From Ralstonia pickettii DTP0602 (GTDB lineage Bacteria > Pseudomonadota > Gammaproteobacteria > Burkholderiales > Burkholderiaceae): 64,000 nucleotides of DNA. Positions 15,372 through 25,500 of the stretch are shown here, one piece after another. Each line of letters starts with the position of its first letter. Position 1 is the stretch's first letter. The stretch lies in the NCBI GenBank assembly GCA_000471925.1, contig CP006668.1, forward strand, positions 1,364,001 through 1,428,000, given 5' to 3'. The notes under the pieces are model-generated. The model was not told where the DNA came from, did not search any database, and worked only from the letters and a program-made list of their open reading frames with translations. Made by a program: the position numbers and the translations under genes.

Positions 15372-15785
15372 CAACTGGCGCAGCTGTCCGATCACGGACA
15401 TCAGCCGTCCGTGCGCCACGATTACTGCGGATTCATCCTGCAGGGCCTCCTGGTAACGCCTGCGGAACCCCGCATCGGCGCCGTCGCTGAAGAGCTTCTC
15501 GGCGGCACGCGCCACCGCACGGCAGGTTTCGTCGTGGTGTTCTTTTGATTCCAGTTCTTCGTCGATCTCGATGATCAGGCGCGACAGCGGGTCGAGCCAG
15601 CGGAAGAAGTTGTCTTCAGTCACCAACTGCACGAACAGGCCGGCCGGTATGGGGCCGTTCAGGCGCTCGTACTGGCCCCTGTCGTAGCCGATGACTTCCT
15701 TGTGAACCTGCAGCAAGGCCGCCCGCAGGGCTTTCAGCCCGGAGCGGCGCGTTTCCTGAGTGGCGAGGAATTGTTCGTTGGGCAT
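15366..15785 (-). CDS. Conserved helical protein of unknown function
   Basis: 139 aa from the ATG at 15785, which has GGAG six bases upstream; an ATG at 15791 has no room for a site. The protein is mostly helical and soluble (MPNEQFLATQETRRSGLKALRAALLQVHKEVIGYDR, then a second half with EIDEELESKEHHDE). There is no signal peptide or recognised domain. The histidines and acidic residues do not form a clear metal-binding pattern. It lies next to the recombinase gene but is 257 bp downstream of it on the same strand. Confidence 0.65.
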   Translation of the reverse strand: MPNEQFLATQETRRSGLKALRAALLQVHKEVIGYDRGQYERLNGPIPAGLFVQLVTEDNFFRWLDPLSRLIIEIDEELESKEHHDETCRAVARAAEKLFSDGADAGFRRRYQEALQDESAVIVAHGRLMSVIGQLRQLP

Positions 15786-16042
15786 GCCCATCTCCGTTTC
15801 CACTTGTATGGGCCCAGGCAGGCGGTCGAAAGCGCATCCGGGGCCCATCCTCGACATATCCTGGGCACGTCCGGGCCGGTCGCCATCGCCTGCCCGAACC
15901 TCCGGGCGCGGCCGGACCAGCTCACCTGGCACTGTCCGGCGCGCTGCCAGTATAGGCAGCCCATGCAGCCCGGACCAGCGCCCACGGCTAGCGAAATACC
16001 CGTATTTGCGGCGGCGCCGGCGCATGCTTGGGCGGAGGGGCG

Positions 16043-17170
16043 TCACGCGTCCTCATCCGTTGCTTGCGTTGGCGCGAGCAGGTCTGCCGCACGCGAACGC
16101 CGCGCGTCCGCGGCACGAAAATAACGCACCACCGTCGCCACGCTCGCATGGCCGGTCATGGCCATGGTCTCAGCCAGCGGCACCTGCTGGGCCGCGGCTT
16201 CCGTGACAAAGCCCGAGCGCAACGAATGCGCGGAGTAGTCGCCTTCCAGTCCCGCCTGCGCGCATCGCGCCTTGACGATGCGGTTGACCGCCGCGTCCGA
16301 CAACCCCTCTCCCACATGCCCGCCACGGCGGATACGCCGGAACAGTAGCCCGCTGCCGATGCCCGCGGCGGCCAGCCATGCTTCCAGTGCCTGGCCGGCG
16401 GCGCCGGTAACGGGCTTGGCGGTATCGGCGCGCGCGCTGCCTGACTGGTTGGTCTTGGACCATCCCAGCGTGTAGACGAATTCACCAGGCCCGAGCCGGG
16501 TGAGGTTGTCCATGGTCGCGCGCGTGACTTCCGAACGGCGGCGCCCGCCGCTGGCCCAGGCGAACAGCAGCAGCGCGCGGTCGCGCAGGCCGCGCAGCGA
16601 GTCGTCGCAGGTGTCGAGCAGCCGCAGCAGCGGATCGCGCGTGAGCGCGGCCTTGCGCGCCTGCCGCTGTCCGCGGCGCGCATAGGCGCGGCGAATGCCG
16701 GCCATCAGTTCGCGTACGGCGGCATCGGCACAGGGGTTGGACAGGTCCTGCAGGCGGTGCGCCTTGGCCACCACTGCGAGCCGGTGGGTCAGCGTGGACA
16801 GCGCGGGCGGGCCGGGTCGTGCCTTGTGTCCATGAGCGACCAGCGCCTGGTCGATGGCCGCGGGCATCTCGCAGACAACACCTTGCGGCGTCTGGCGCGT
16901 GGCGTGGTCGACGATGAACTGGATAACGACGGCAGGCGCGAGCGGGAGCTGCACGGGCTGGCGGTAGCGCAGGGCATACCAGGCAGACCAGTACCGCAGG
17001 GCAGAGCGGTAGCTCGCCACCGTATTTTGCGATTCGCCTTCGCGGCGCAGCGCATTGGCGGCCTGTTCGGCAAGAGGATCAAGTTCGGACGGGCGAAGCG
17101 GCGCCGGTAGTTCGACATCGGGAACGATGGGGGGAAAGTAGGCCTCGTGGGCTGGCTTGATCTTGATCAT
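16043..17170 (-). CDS. Site-specific tyrosine recombinase
   Basis: 375 aa. The N-terminal half is a core-binding SAM-like domain (NTVASYRSALRYWSAWYALR). The catalytic half has the first Arg in ASGGRRRSEV, the HxxR box HSLRSGFV, the GHAS histidine and the nucleophile Tyr in VVRYFRAAD. It is an integrase-type enzyme of the phage/XerCD superfamily. It is divergent from a kfrA-like gene across a 114-bp AT-rich spacer. I see no att repeats or other phage genes, so the mobile unit, if any, is minimal or eroded. The pair may be a domesticated regulator/recombinase unit. Confidence 0.9.
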   Translation of the reverse strand: MIKIKPAHEAYFPPIVPDVELPAPLRPSELDPLAEQAANALRREGESQNTVASYRSALRYWSAWYALRYRQPVQLPLAPAVVIQFIVDHATRQTPQGVVCEMPAAIDQALVAHGHKARPGPPALSTLTHRLAVVAKAHRLQDLSNPCADAAVRELMAGIRRAYARRGQRQARKAALTRDPLLRLLDTCDDSLRGLRDRALLLFAWASGGRRRSEVTRATMDNLTRLGPGEFVYTLGWSKTNQSGSARADTAKPVTGAAGQALEAWLAAAGIGSGLLFRRIRRGGHVGEGLSDAAVNRIVKARCAQAGLEGDYSAHSLRSGFVTEAAAQQVPLAETMAMTGHASVATVVRYFRAADARRSRAADLLAPTQATDEDA

Positions 17171-17284
17171 ATTAAATATGATGTATGCTGTAATATATCA
17201 TACGTAGATGACGAATAACAGCCGATAAGTCTCCATTATCGAACCTTATTTGCCCTCCCTTGGACCTTTAGCCGGATTCCCACC
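17171..17284. promoter_or_regulatory. AT-rich divergent promoter of recombinase and kfrA-like gene
   Basis: The first 45 bp are sharply AT-rich against the genome average. TATGAT and ATCATA (near 17174-17203) form an inverted repeat, and ATGTATG and CATACGTA are related half-sites. KfrA proteins of IncP plasmids bind inverted repeats at their own promoter, so this is a candidate operator. Confidence 0.45.
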
Positions 17285-18259
17285 ATGGAAACCCTCCGCA
17301 GCCGTGGCATCACCCGCGACGACGTCTGGCAGGCCGCCGACAGCCTGCTGAAGGCGGGCCAGCGCCCGACCATCGAACGCATCCGCCTGCATCTGGGGCG
17401 CGGTTCCCCCAACACGGTCAGCCCGCACCTGGACGCCTGGTTTGCCGCGCTGGGCGGGCGCATCCAGGATCCGCAGGGATTTGCGCCCGCGCCTGGCTGC
17501 CCGGAGCCGGTCACGGAAGCGGCGCGCTATCTATGGGAGGCCGCGCTGCAGGTGGCCAGGGCATCGGCCGAAGCCGCGCTGACGCAGCGCCAGGCGGCGC
17601 TGGCCGGGGAGCAGGCCGCGCTGGAGCAGGAGAAGGAAGCGCTGGCGCAGGAACGCCAGGTCATGCAGGCACGCCTGGACGGTGCCGAGACTGCCATGGC
17701 TGAACTGACGCGGGCCCGCGACGAGGCCTCCGACCGCGCCGCACGCGCAGAAGCCGCGGCTGCGGCCTTGCAGCGGCAGGTCGATGCGCTGCGCGCCGAA
17801 GCGGCCGCAGCGCTCGAGGCGCGCGACGCCCTGCAGCGGGACTTTGCCGCCCAGCGCGCGGCATGGGACCAGGAGCGCGAAATTCTCACGCAACGCACCG
17901 CCGCCAATGAGCGCCGCATGGCGCTGGAGCTGGATGCCGCGCGCGTGGCGGCAAAGGATGCGCAGAAGCTGCTGGAGGCCGAGCGCAAGGCCGCCATGGA
18001 GCGGCTTGCCCACGCCGCCGAGTCTGCCTCGAAGCAGGGCAGCGAAATGACCCGCCTCGGGCAGGCCCTGGCCGTGCTGGAAGAGCGCGTCCGGCAGCGC
18101 GAAGCCTTGCTGGCGGAGTATCGCGAGCAGTCAGGTGGCAGTGGAGCGACCAGCGCAGGCCAGGAAGGCCAGCCTGCGCGCCGGGCGCGGCCGGTACGTG
18201 GCACGCCGGCGCGAGGCAAGAGCGGCCGGCTGCGTACGCGCGGTTGGCCGGCGAGCTGA
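17285..18259 (+). CDS. KfrA-like DNA-binding coiled-coil protein
   Basis: 324 aa. Residues 1-60 match the KfrA N-terminal DNA-binding domain (ITRDDVWQAADSLLKAGQRPTIERIRLHLGRGSPNTVSPHLDAW). Residues about 85-285 are one long Ala/Glu/Arg-rich coiled coil. The tail is basic (RRARPVRGTPARGKSGR). In IncP plasmids KfrA is a repressor and nucleoid-like partitioning accessory. Its chromosomal copy beside a tyrosine recombinase suggests plasmid or integrative-element ancestry. It probably autoregulates from the divergent spacer. Confidence 0.85.
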   Translation: METLRSRGITRDDVWQAADSLLKAGQRPTIERIRLHLGRGSPNTVSPHLDAWFAALGGRIQDPQGFAPAPGCPEPVTEAARYLWEAALQVARASAEAALTQRQAALAGEQAALEQEKEALAQERQVMQARLDGAETAMAELTRARDEASDRAARAEAAAAALQRQVDALRAEAAAALEARDALQRDFAAQRAAWDQEREILTQRTAANERRMALELDAARVAAKDAQKLLEAERKAAMERLAHAAESASKQGSEMTRLGQALAVLEERVRQREALLAEYREQSGGSGATSAGQEGQPARRARPVRGTPARGKSGRLRTRGWPAS

Positions 18260-18397
18260 GCTGAACCGAGCGACCAGCGCATCCTCGGCCTCGCACGGAT
18301 AGACGTTCTCCGGAGTTGACGAAGTAGTCGATCCTGTCGCCAATCCACCGGCTCCCCTTATGCCGGCGGGTTGCCGCGGGGTAGCGCGCTGGCAATA

Positions 18398-18413
18398 CTG
18401 TATATTCATACAG
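18398..18413. promoter_or_regulatory. LexA (SOS) box
   Basis: CTGT-ATATTCAT-ACAG is a full match to the E. coli-type LexA consensus CTGT-N8-ACAG, with AT-rich flanks. It lies 24 bp before the helicase start chosen here. LexA repression with induction by DNA damage is the natural reading. Confidence 0.85.
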
Positions 18414-18436
18414 TTTCTCCGCTGTCCTCCTTCGTA

Positions 18437-20737
18437 GTGTCCATAGCCTTGCCGCCCCCTCCCGCCACACCTTCTGCGCCGTCCTACGTCGTCGCCGTGC
18501 GCGCGCTGTGCGAATTCACCGCCAAGGCGGGCGACCTGGACCTGCGCTTCGTGCCGACGCCGTCGGCGCAGGAGGGCGTGGCCGGGCATGCGGTGGTGAC
18601 TGGCCGGCGCGGCGAGGGCTACCAGGCGGAGGTCGCGTTGTCCGCCGATTTCGGCCCCCTGCACGTGCGCGGCCGCGCCGACGGCTACGATCCCGCCGCC
18701 AACCGGCTGGAAGAAATCAAGACCGTGCGCGGCGACGCCGCGGTGCCCGACAACCACCGCCACCTGCACTGGGCGCAGGCCAGGATCTACGGCTGCCTGC
18801 TGTGCCGCAAGCTGGCGCTGCCCGGGCTGGAGATCGCCGTGGTCTATTTCGACATCGTCGGCCAGCGCGAGCATCCGGTCGTGCAGCACTTCACCGCGGC
18901 GGAACTCGAAGACTTCTTCGAGCAGACCTGCGAGCGCTTCCTGCACTGGGCGCAGGCGGAGCTGGCGCATCGGCGGGCGCGCGACGCCGCACTGGCGCAG
19001 CTGACTTTCCCGCACCAGGGCTTCCGCCCCGGCCAGCGCGAGCTGGCGCAGGCGGTCTACAACGCCAATCGCACGGGCCGCAGCCTGCTGGCGCAGGCGC
19101 CCACCGGCATCGGCAAGTCGGTCGGCACGCTGTTCCCGGTGCTCAAGGCCATGCCGGGGCAGGGCATCGACAAGGCCTATTTCCTGTCGGCCCGTTCCAC
19201 CGGCCGCGGCGTCGCGCTGCAGGCCGCCGACGCGCTGCGCGGGCACGGCGCGCAGCCGCTGCGCGTGCTGGAACTGGTGGCGCGCGACAAGGCCTGCGAG
19301 CATCCCGAGCTGGCCTGCCATGGCGAGTCCTGCCCGCTGGCCCGCGGCTTCTACGACCGCTTGCCGGCCGCGCGCGAAGCGGCCCGCGGCGTGCCGGTGC
19401 GCGACCGCGCCGCGGTGCGCCAACTGGCGCTCGAACACGACATCTGCCCTTACTACCTGGCCCAGGAACTGGTGCGCTGGAGCGACGTGGTGGTGGCCGA
19501 CTACAACTACTACTTCGACCGCAGCGCCTTGCTGTACGCGCTGACTGCCGCCAACGGCTGGCGCGCCAGCGTGCTGGTGGACGAGGCGCACAACCTGGTC
19601 GAGCGCGGCCGCGCGATGTACACCGTGGAACTCGATCCGCAGTCCTTGCGCGAGGTGCGGCGCAGCGCGCCTGCAGCCGTGGCGAAGCCGCTGGCACGGC
19701 TGGCGCGCCAGTGGCGCGCGCTGGCCCGGCAGGCCGAGGCCGAGTATGAGGTGCTGCCCGAAGTGCCGGCTGCCTTTCGCCGCGCGCTGGACGAATTCTG
19801 CGGCGCCGCGCTCACGCATATGACCGAGCACCCCGGCGCGCACGACCCGGCGCTGCAGCGCTTCTATTTCGACGCGCTGCATTTCGGCCGCATGGCCGAG
19901 CAGCTCGATGCCAACTCGCTGTTCGATCTGCACCGGTCGCCGCACGGCGGACGTGGCAACCACACGCGGCTGTGCCTCCGCAACGTCATCCCCGCACCGT
20001 TCCTGCGGCCGCGCTTTGCCGCTGCGCACTCGGTCACGCTGTTCTCCGCGACGCTCGATCCTGCCGGCTACTACCTCGATACGCTGGGTTTGCCGGCCGA
20101 CTGCGCGCGCGTGGAAGTACCATCGCCGTTTCGCCCCGAGCAGTTGTCGGTGCGGATCGCCGGGCGCATTTCCACCCGCTATGCACAGCGCGAGCGGTCG
20201 CTGCCCGCCATCGTCGCGCTGATGGCAGGCCAGTTCCGTGAGCGGCGCGGCAACTACCTGGCCTTCTTCAGCAGCCACGAGTACCTGCAGCAGGCGGTCG
20301 CCCGCTTTGCCCAGGCGCACCCCGACATCCCGCACTGGGTGCAGTCGCGCGGCATGGACGAGGCGGCGCAGGCCGCATTCCTGTCTGCCTTTGTCGAAGG
20401 CGGCGAGGGCATCGGCTTCGCGGTGCTGGGCGGTGCCTTTGCCGAGGGCGTGGACCTGCCCGGCGAGCGCCTGATCGGCGCCTTCGTCGCCACGCTCGGG
20501 CTGCCGCAGTTCAATGCGGTCAACGAGCAGTTCCGTGCCCGCATGCAGGCCGTGTTCGGCCAGGGCTATGCCTATGCCTACCTGTATCCCGGCCTGCGCA
20601 AGGTGGTGCAGGCGGCGGGCAGGGTGATCCGCACCCAGCAGGACCGGGGCGTGGTGTACCTGATCGATGACCGCTTTGCCGGCGCCGAGGTGCGCCAGTT
20701 GCTGCCCGCATGGTGGGAAATCGGCCCGGCGGCGTAG
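18437..20737 (+). CDS. Rad3/DinG-family ATP-dependent DNA helicase
   Basis: 766 aa from the GTG at 18437. The track-independent TTG at 18371 would begin before the LexA box and is rejected, though the exact start is uncertain. An N-terminal region of about 170 residues resembles the Cas4/PD-(D/E)XK nuclease-like part found in some members. Walker A is APTGIGKS and the DEAH box is VLVDEAHN. Between them four cysteines (CEHPELACHGESC ... CPYY) should hold a 4Fe-4S cluster, as in XPD and DinG. The C-terminal helicase motifs include GRVIRTQQDRG. It is a 5'-3' repair helicase, and the SOS box fits such a role. Confidence 0.9.
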   Translation: MSIALPPPPATPSAPSYVVAVRALCEFTAKAGDLDLRFVPTPSAQEGVAGHAVVTGRRGEGYQAEVALSADFGPLHVRGRADGYDPAANRLEEIKTVRGDAAVPDNHRHLHWAQARIYGCLLCRKLALPGLEIAVVYFDIVGQREHPVVQHFTAAELEDFFEQTCERFLHWAQAELAHRRARDAALAQLTFPHQGFRPGQRELAQAVYNANRTGRSLLAQAPTGIGKSVGTLFPVLKAMPGQGIDKAYFLSARSTGRGVALQAADALRGHGAQPLRVLELVARDKACEHPELACHGESCPLARGFYDRLPAAREAARGVPVRDRAAVRQLALEHDICPYYLAQELVRWSDVVVADYNYYFDRSALLYALTAANGWRASVLVDEAHNLVERGRAMYTVELDPQSLREVRRSAPAAVAKPLARLARQWRALARQAEAEYEVLPEVPAAFRRALDEFCGAALTHMTEHPGAHDPALQRFYFDALHFGRMAEQLDANSLFDLHRSPHGGRGNHTRLCLRNVIPAPFLRPRFAAAHSVTLFSATLDPAGYYLDTLGLPADCARVEVPSPFRPEQLSVRIAGRISTRYAQRERSLPAIVALMAGQFRERRGNYLAFFSSHEYLQQAVARFAQAHPDIPHWVQSRGMDEAAQAAFLSAFVEGGEGIGFAVLGGAFAEGVDLPGERLIGAFVATLGLPQFNAVNEQFRARMQAVFGQGYAYAYLYPGLRKVVQAAGRVIRTQQDRGVVYLIDDRFAGAEVRQLLPAWWEIGPAA

Positions 20738-20775
20738 AAATTACACTGTCGGTTCGACAAGATCGTCCGCTTTCC

Positions 20776-20820
20776 CTTGCCTGCCCGCACCCTGGCGCTG
20801 GAATGAATCTGGCAGGCAAG
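20776..20820. repeat. Inverted repeat in the helicase-thioredoxin spacer
   Basis: CTTGCCTGCC (20776-20785) and GGCAGGCAAG (20811-20820) are perfect 10-bp arms with a 25-nt loop. It may be a transcript-end stem-loop of the helicase or a leader structure of the thioredoxin gene. No T run follows. Confidence 0.4.
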
Positions 20821-20854
20821 GCGGATATCGTGAGCACAACCAGGAACCAGACCC

Positions 20855-21178
20855 ATGTCAATGACCCAACACTACGCGGCCAGCGAGCCGCCTCGCACCG
20901 AGGTGGACGCCCTGAAGGGCGGCACGGTGGTGGAGTTCGGCGCGCCCTGGTGCGGCTTCTGCCTGCGCGCGCAGCCGGCGCTGGCCGAGGCTTTTGCCGC
21001 GCATCCGCAGCTGCGCCATATCAAGATCGAAGACGGCAGCGGCCGGCCACTGGGGCGCTCGTTCCGCATCAAGCTGTGGCCGACGCTGGTGTTTCTGCGC
21101 GATGGCCAGGAAGTGGCGCGCCTGGTGCGGCCCACCGAGGCCGATCCGATCCGGGAGGCCATGCGCCGCATTGCCTGA
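20855..21178 (+). CDS. Thioredoxin-family protein (CGFC)
   Basis: 107 aa, a single thioredoxin fold without a signal peptide. The active site is WCGFC with Cys33 and Cys36, and the cis-proline loop is KLWPTLVFL. The CGFC dipeptide differs from the CGPC of housekeeping thioredoxin, which usually means a different redox potential or partner. ATG 20855 is used; ATG 20861 is possible. It is not linked to a recognisable partner gene. Confidence 0.88.
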   Translation: MSMTQHYAASEPPRTEVDALKGGTVVEFGAPWCGFCLRAQPALAEAFAAHPQLRHIKIEDGSGRPLGRSFRIKLWPTLVFLRDGQEVARLVRPTEADPIREAMRRIA

Positions 21179-21428
21179 GCGGCCTGCCTCAGCTTGTTTT
21201 GGCGCCTTATTGGGCATATTTTGGTTGGGTTTCGGGAGATCGAGGACCTGAACCCCGCTTAGGGAGGGGATAGCCGGCGCCATTTTCTGCCGATTGTGCA
21301 GAGAGTCGCGCCCGCGCAATGCCCAGCCATACCCGCCGGCCGCGACCCAGCCCGCCATCCGGGAATCCCGAAGCGGCCCGCGCGCCCGGCGCGCAGGAAA
21401 AAGACGGACCAACCGCCAACTTCGATAC

Positions 21429-22568
21429 ATGAGCGCTCCCAGCCCCGACCAGCGGCCCACCGTCCTGGTCGTCGATGACGTTCCCGAGAACATAGCGGCC
21501 ATGGTTGCGCTGCTGCAGGACCCATACCGCGTCAAGGTGGCCACCCGCGCCGCCACCGCGCTGCAACTGGCGCGCGAGGCGCCCCCGGACCTGATCCTGC
21601 TGGACGTGTCGATGCCCGGCATGGACGGCTACGATGCCTGCCGCCAGCTCAAGGCCGACCCGCGCACCGCCAGCGTGCCGGTGATCTTCTTGACCGCCCG
21701 CGCCGAGGCCCACGACGAGGCCCTCGGCTTCGAGGTCGGCGCGGTCGACTACATCATGAAGCCGGTCAACGCGCCGGTGGCGCGCGCACGCATTGCCAGC
21801 CAGCTCACGCTCAAGCAGGCGCACGACTTCCTGCGCGACCGCTCGGCCTGGCTCGAGGCGGAGGTGCAGCGCCGCACGCGCGAGATCACGCTGATCGAGG
21901 ACGCCACCATCATCGCGCTGGCGGCGCTGGCCGAAACCCGCGACAACGAAACCGGCAACCATATCCGCCGCACCCAGCACTACGTGAGCGCGCTGGCGCG
22001 CAAGCTGCAGCACGACCCGCACTTTGCCGCCCAGCTCGACGACAAGGCCATCGACCTGATGTTCAAGTCCGCGCCGCTGCACGACATCGGCAAGGTCGGC
22101 ATCCCGGACCGCATCCTGCTCAAGCCCGGCAAGCTGACGGCCGAGGAGTTCGAGGTCATGAAGACCCACACCACGCTGGGCCGCGACGCCATTGCCGATG
22201 CCGAAACCCAGTGCGGCACCACCAGCTCCTTCCTGCGCTATGCGCGCGAGATCGCCCACCACCACCACGAGAAATGGGACGGCAGCGGCTATCCCGACGG
22301 CCTCGCCGGCGACGCCATCCCTTTGTCCGCACGCCTGATGGCGGTGGCCGACGTCTATGACGCGCTGATCTCGCGGCGCGTCTACAAGGCGGCCTTCACG
22401 CATGAGGATGCCGTGCGCATCATCGCAGAAGGCCGCGGGCGGCATTTCGACCCGCGCGTGGTCGACGCCTTCCTGGCAATCACCGGCGAGTTCCACGCCA
22501 TCGCCCTGCAGTACGCCGATCCCGCCGCCTCTGCACCTGAGCTGGTCCTGGCACCCGCGCAAGGCTGA
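21429..22568 (+). CDS. Response regulator with HD-GYP c-di-GMP phosphodiesterase
   Basis: 379 aa from the ATG at 21429. The receiver (residues about 10-130) has acidic VVDDV and phosphoacceptor D59 in [10 protein letters not shown]. The output is an HD-GYP domain with H218-D219 in [24 protein letters not shown], and further His/Asp ligands, so it should hydrolyse c-di-GMP. The architecture is that of RpfG. The kinase gene follows after only 4 bp, which strongly suggests a cognate pair. The 250-bp region upstream (21179-21428) is gene-free. Confidence 0.93.
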   Translation: MSAPSPDQRPTVLVVDDVPENIAAMVALLQDPYRVKVATRAATALQLAREAPPDLILLDVSMPGMDGYDACRQLKADPRTASVPVIFLTARAEAHDEALGFEVGAVDYIMKPVNAPVARARIASQLTLKQAHDFLRDRSAWLEAEVQRRTREITLIEDATIIALAALAETRDNETGNHIRRTQHYVSALARKLQHDPHFAAQLDDKAIDLMFKSAPLHDIGKVGIPDRILLKPGKLTAEEFEVMKTHTTLGRDAIADAETQCGTTSSFLRYAREIAHHHHEKWDGSGYPDGLAGDAIPLSARLMAVADVYDALISRRVYKAAFTHEDAVRIIAEGRGRHFDPRVVDAFLAITGEFHAIALQYADPAASAPELVLAPAQG

Positions 22569-22572
22569 CGGC

Positions 22573-25500
22573 ATGCGCGGACGCTTCAGCACTGGCGGGC
22601 GGCTGTTCGGGCCGCTGCTGGCCTATGCCGCGCTGCTGGCGGTGGCCGTGTGGCTGGTGGCCTTTGCCGCCGCCTCGCTGGTGCGCGAGAACGAGCAGGC
22701 CAGCGTGGGCGCGCGCCTCGGCGCCACCGTCAGCACCACGGCGCGCCTGCTCGAGGTCTGGTCCGGCGAGCAGCGGCGGCGCACCGCGTCGATCGCCGCG
22801 CTGCAAGCCACGGTACGGCTGGCGCGGCCGCTGCTCGCCGCGCAGGGCGATGCCGATCCCGTGCAGGCCGCCCGGTTCCTGCGCTGGATCACGCCGCTGT
22901 ACCGTTCGCATGGCTATATCGGCTTTGCCCTGGTCACGGCCGACGACCGGATCGTGGTGTCCGAACGGCCCGAGCGCAACGGCCAGTTGCTGATGCCGGA
23001 GTCCGCCCGCACGGCCCAGCGCGCGCGCCACGAAGGCGCCGCGGTGTCGGCCCCGTACCCCGGACCGCCGCCGGCCGCTGCCGACCACGCCGGCCGGGCG
23101 GAGGTGCCCACCTTCCAGGCGGTATGCGCGCGAATCTGGGATGACGAGCGCGTCATCGGCACGCTGTGCCTGCGCATCGATCCACACGCGGTGATGCTGC
23201 AGCTCGTCACCGCGGCGCGCTATGGCCGCAGCGGCGACCTGTACATGATCGATGCCGATGGCCGGCTGGTGTCGCCTGCGCGCTTCGATGAAGAACTGGC
23301 CGCGCAGGGGCTGCTGGCGCCCGGCACGCCGTCGATGTTCAACACCTTGGCGCGCGTGCCGGTGGCAGACGGCAACGGCACCTGGCGCCTGCCGCCCGGC
23401 GCGCCGCTGACGCGGTTGGCGCAGCAGGTGCTGGGCCACCAGACCCTGCAGCTGGCGTTCGGCTACCGCGACTACCGCGGCAAGCGCGTCGCCGGCGCGG
23501 GGCTGTGGGTGCCCGCGCTGGCGAGTGCGCTGGTGCTGGAGCAGGACATGGACGAGGCCTTCCACTCGTACCTGTCCACGCGCAACGTGGTGATCGGCAT
23601 GGCGTTGTCGATCCTGCTGCTGATCGGGCTGGCGGCGTGGGCGCTGCGCCGCGGCCAGCAGCGGCTGGCGCAGAGCGAGGAGCGCCTGCGCGCGATGCTC
23701 GACCATGCGCCGGCGATCATGCACCTGAAGGACCGCAACCATGCCTTCCTGGCGCTGAACCCCACCACGCAGGCGCTACTGGGCCTGACCGAGCGCGAGG
23801 CGCTGGGCCGCACCGACCGCGAGCTCGCGGTGATGCCGGACGGCACCCAGGAACGCTGGGATATCGAAGAGCGCGTGATGGCCACCGGCCGGGCCGAGGA
23901 ACAGGTCTACACGATGTATTCCAGCCAGGGCCCGCGCGAGCTGCAGGTGATGCGCTTCCCGGTGCGCAACCCGGCCACCGAAGAAGTGGTCGGCGTAGGC
24001 GCGGTCGGCATCGACATCACCAGCCAGGTGCGCGCGCACCGTGCGCTGATGGAACTGTCGCAGACGCTCGAGCACAAGGTATCGGCACGCACGCGCGAAC
24101 TGGCGGTGGCCAACGCCGAGCTGGCCGAAGCCACGCACGCGGCCGAATCGGCGGCGCAGGCCAAGGCCAGCTTCCTGGCCAATATGAGCCATGAGATCCG
24201 CACGCCGATGAACGCGGTGATCGGCATGGCCCACCTGGCGCTGGGCACGCGGCTCGACCCCAAGCAGCGCGACTATATCGAGAAGATCGAGCGCTCGGGC
24301 CAGCACCTGCTGGGCATCCTGAACGATATCCTGGACCTGTCCAAGATCGAGGCCGGCAAGCTCGAGGTGGAAGAGATCGACTTCTCGCTCGAGCGGGTGT
24401 TGCGCACCGTGGGCGACTTGGTCTCCGAGCGCGCCGCTGCCAAGCAGCTGGAGCTGATCGTGGAAGTGGCGCCGGACGTGCCCGACGCGCTGCGCGGCGA
24501 TCCGCTGCGGATCCGGCAGGTGCTGATCAACTTCACCACCAACGCGGTCAAGTTCACCGAGCGCGGCGAGATCGTGGTGCGCGTGGCGCGCTGCACGGGC
24601 GCGGATGCGATGCCGCGCGTGCGGCTGCATTTCGAGGTGCGCGACACCGGCATCGGCATCGAGCCCGACGCGATCGAGAGGCTGTTCCAGAGCTTCGAAC
24701 AGGCCGACAGCTCGACCACGCGCCGCTACGGCGGCAGCGGCCTGGGCCTGGCGATCAGCCAGCGGCTGGTGCAGCTGATGGGTGGCACACTCGGTGTGGA
24801 CAGCACGCCGGGCCAGGGCAGCAGGTTCTGGTTCGAGCTGTCGCTGCTGCCCGGCAGCCAGCGCGCGCCGGCGCTGCTGGTGCGGCCCGAGCTGGCGGGC
24901 CGCCGGCTGCTGGTGGTGGACGACCACGGCTATGCGCGCCAGGTCATTGCCGCGATGCTGCGCGGCTTCGGCTTCCGCGTGGAAGAAGCGGCCTCGGGCG
25001 AGGCCGCGCTGTCCGCCATCGCCGAGGCCGATGCGCACGGCGATCCCTATCACGCCGCCTTTATCGACTGGCGCATGCCGGGGCTGGACGGCATCGAGAC
25101 CGCGCGCCGGCTGGCGGGCCTGCCGCTGCGCGGCCCGCGCCCGCGCCCGCTGATGGTGACCGCCAACGGCAGCGAGGCGGTGATGCGCGAGGGCGAGCGC
25201 AGCGGCTTCGACGCCTTGCTGCTCAAGCCGGTGAGCCCGTCGGTGCTGTTCGATGCGACGCTGCGCGTGCTGGCGGCCGATCCGGATGCGCCGCGGCCTG
25301 ACAAGCCGGTGCGCGCCGCGCCCGGACCCGGCTGGTCGCTGCCGCAGCGGCGCGTGCTGCTGGTGGAAGACAACGAGATCAACCGCGAGGTCGCGGTACA
25401 CCTGCTGCAGCAGGCCGGCATCACGCCCGATACGGCGGAGAACGGCCTGCAAGCGCTGGAGCGCCTGGCGGTGCAGTCCTACAACCTGGTGCTGATGGAC

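Noticed and set aside
18131..20335. Long minus-strand open frame of 734 codons opposite the helicase gene
   Set aside because: It has no domain and a His/Arg/Gln/Gly-rich composition typical of antisense frames in GC-rich DNA. The plus strand has clear helicase motifs.
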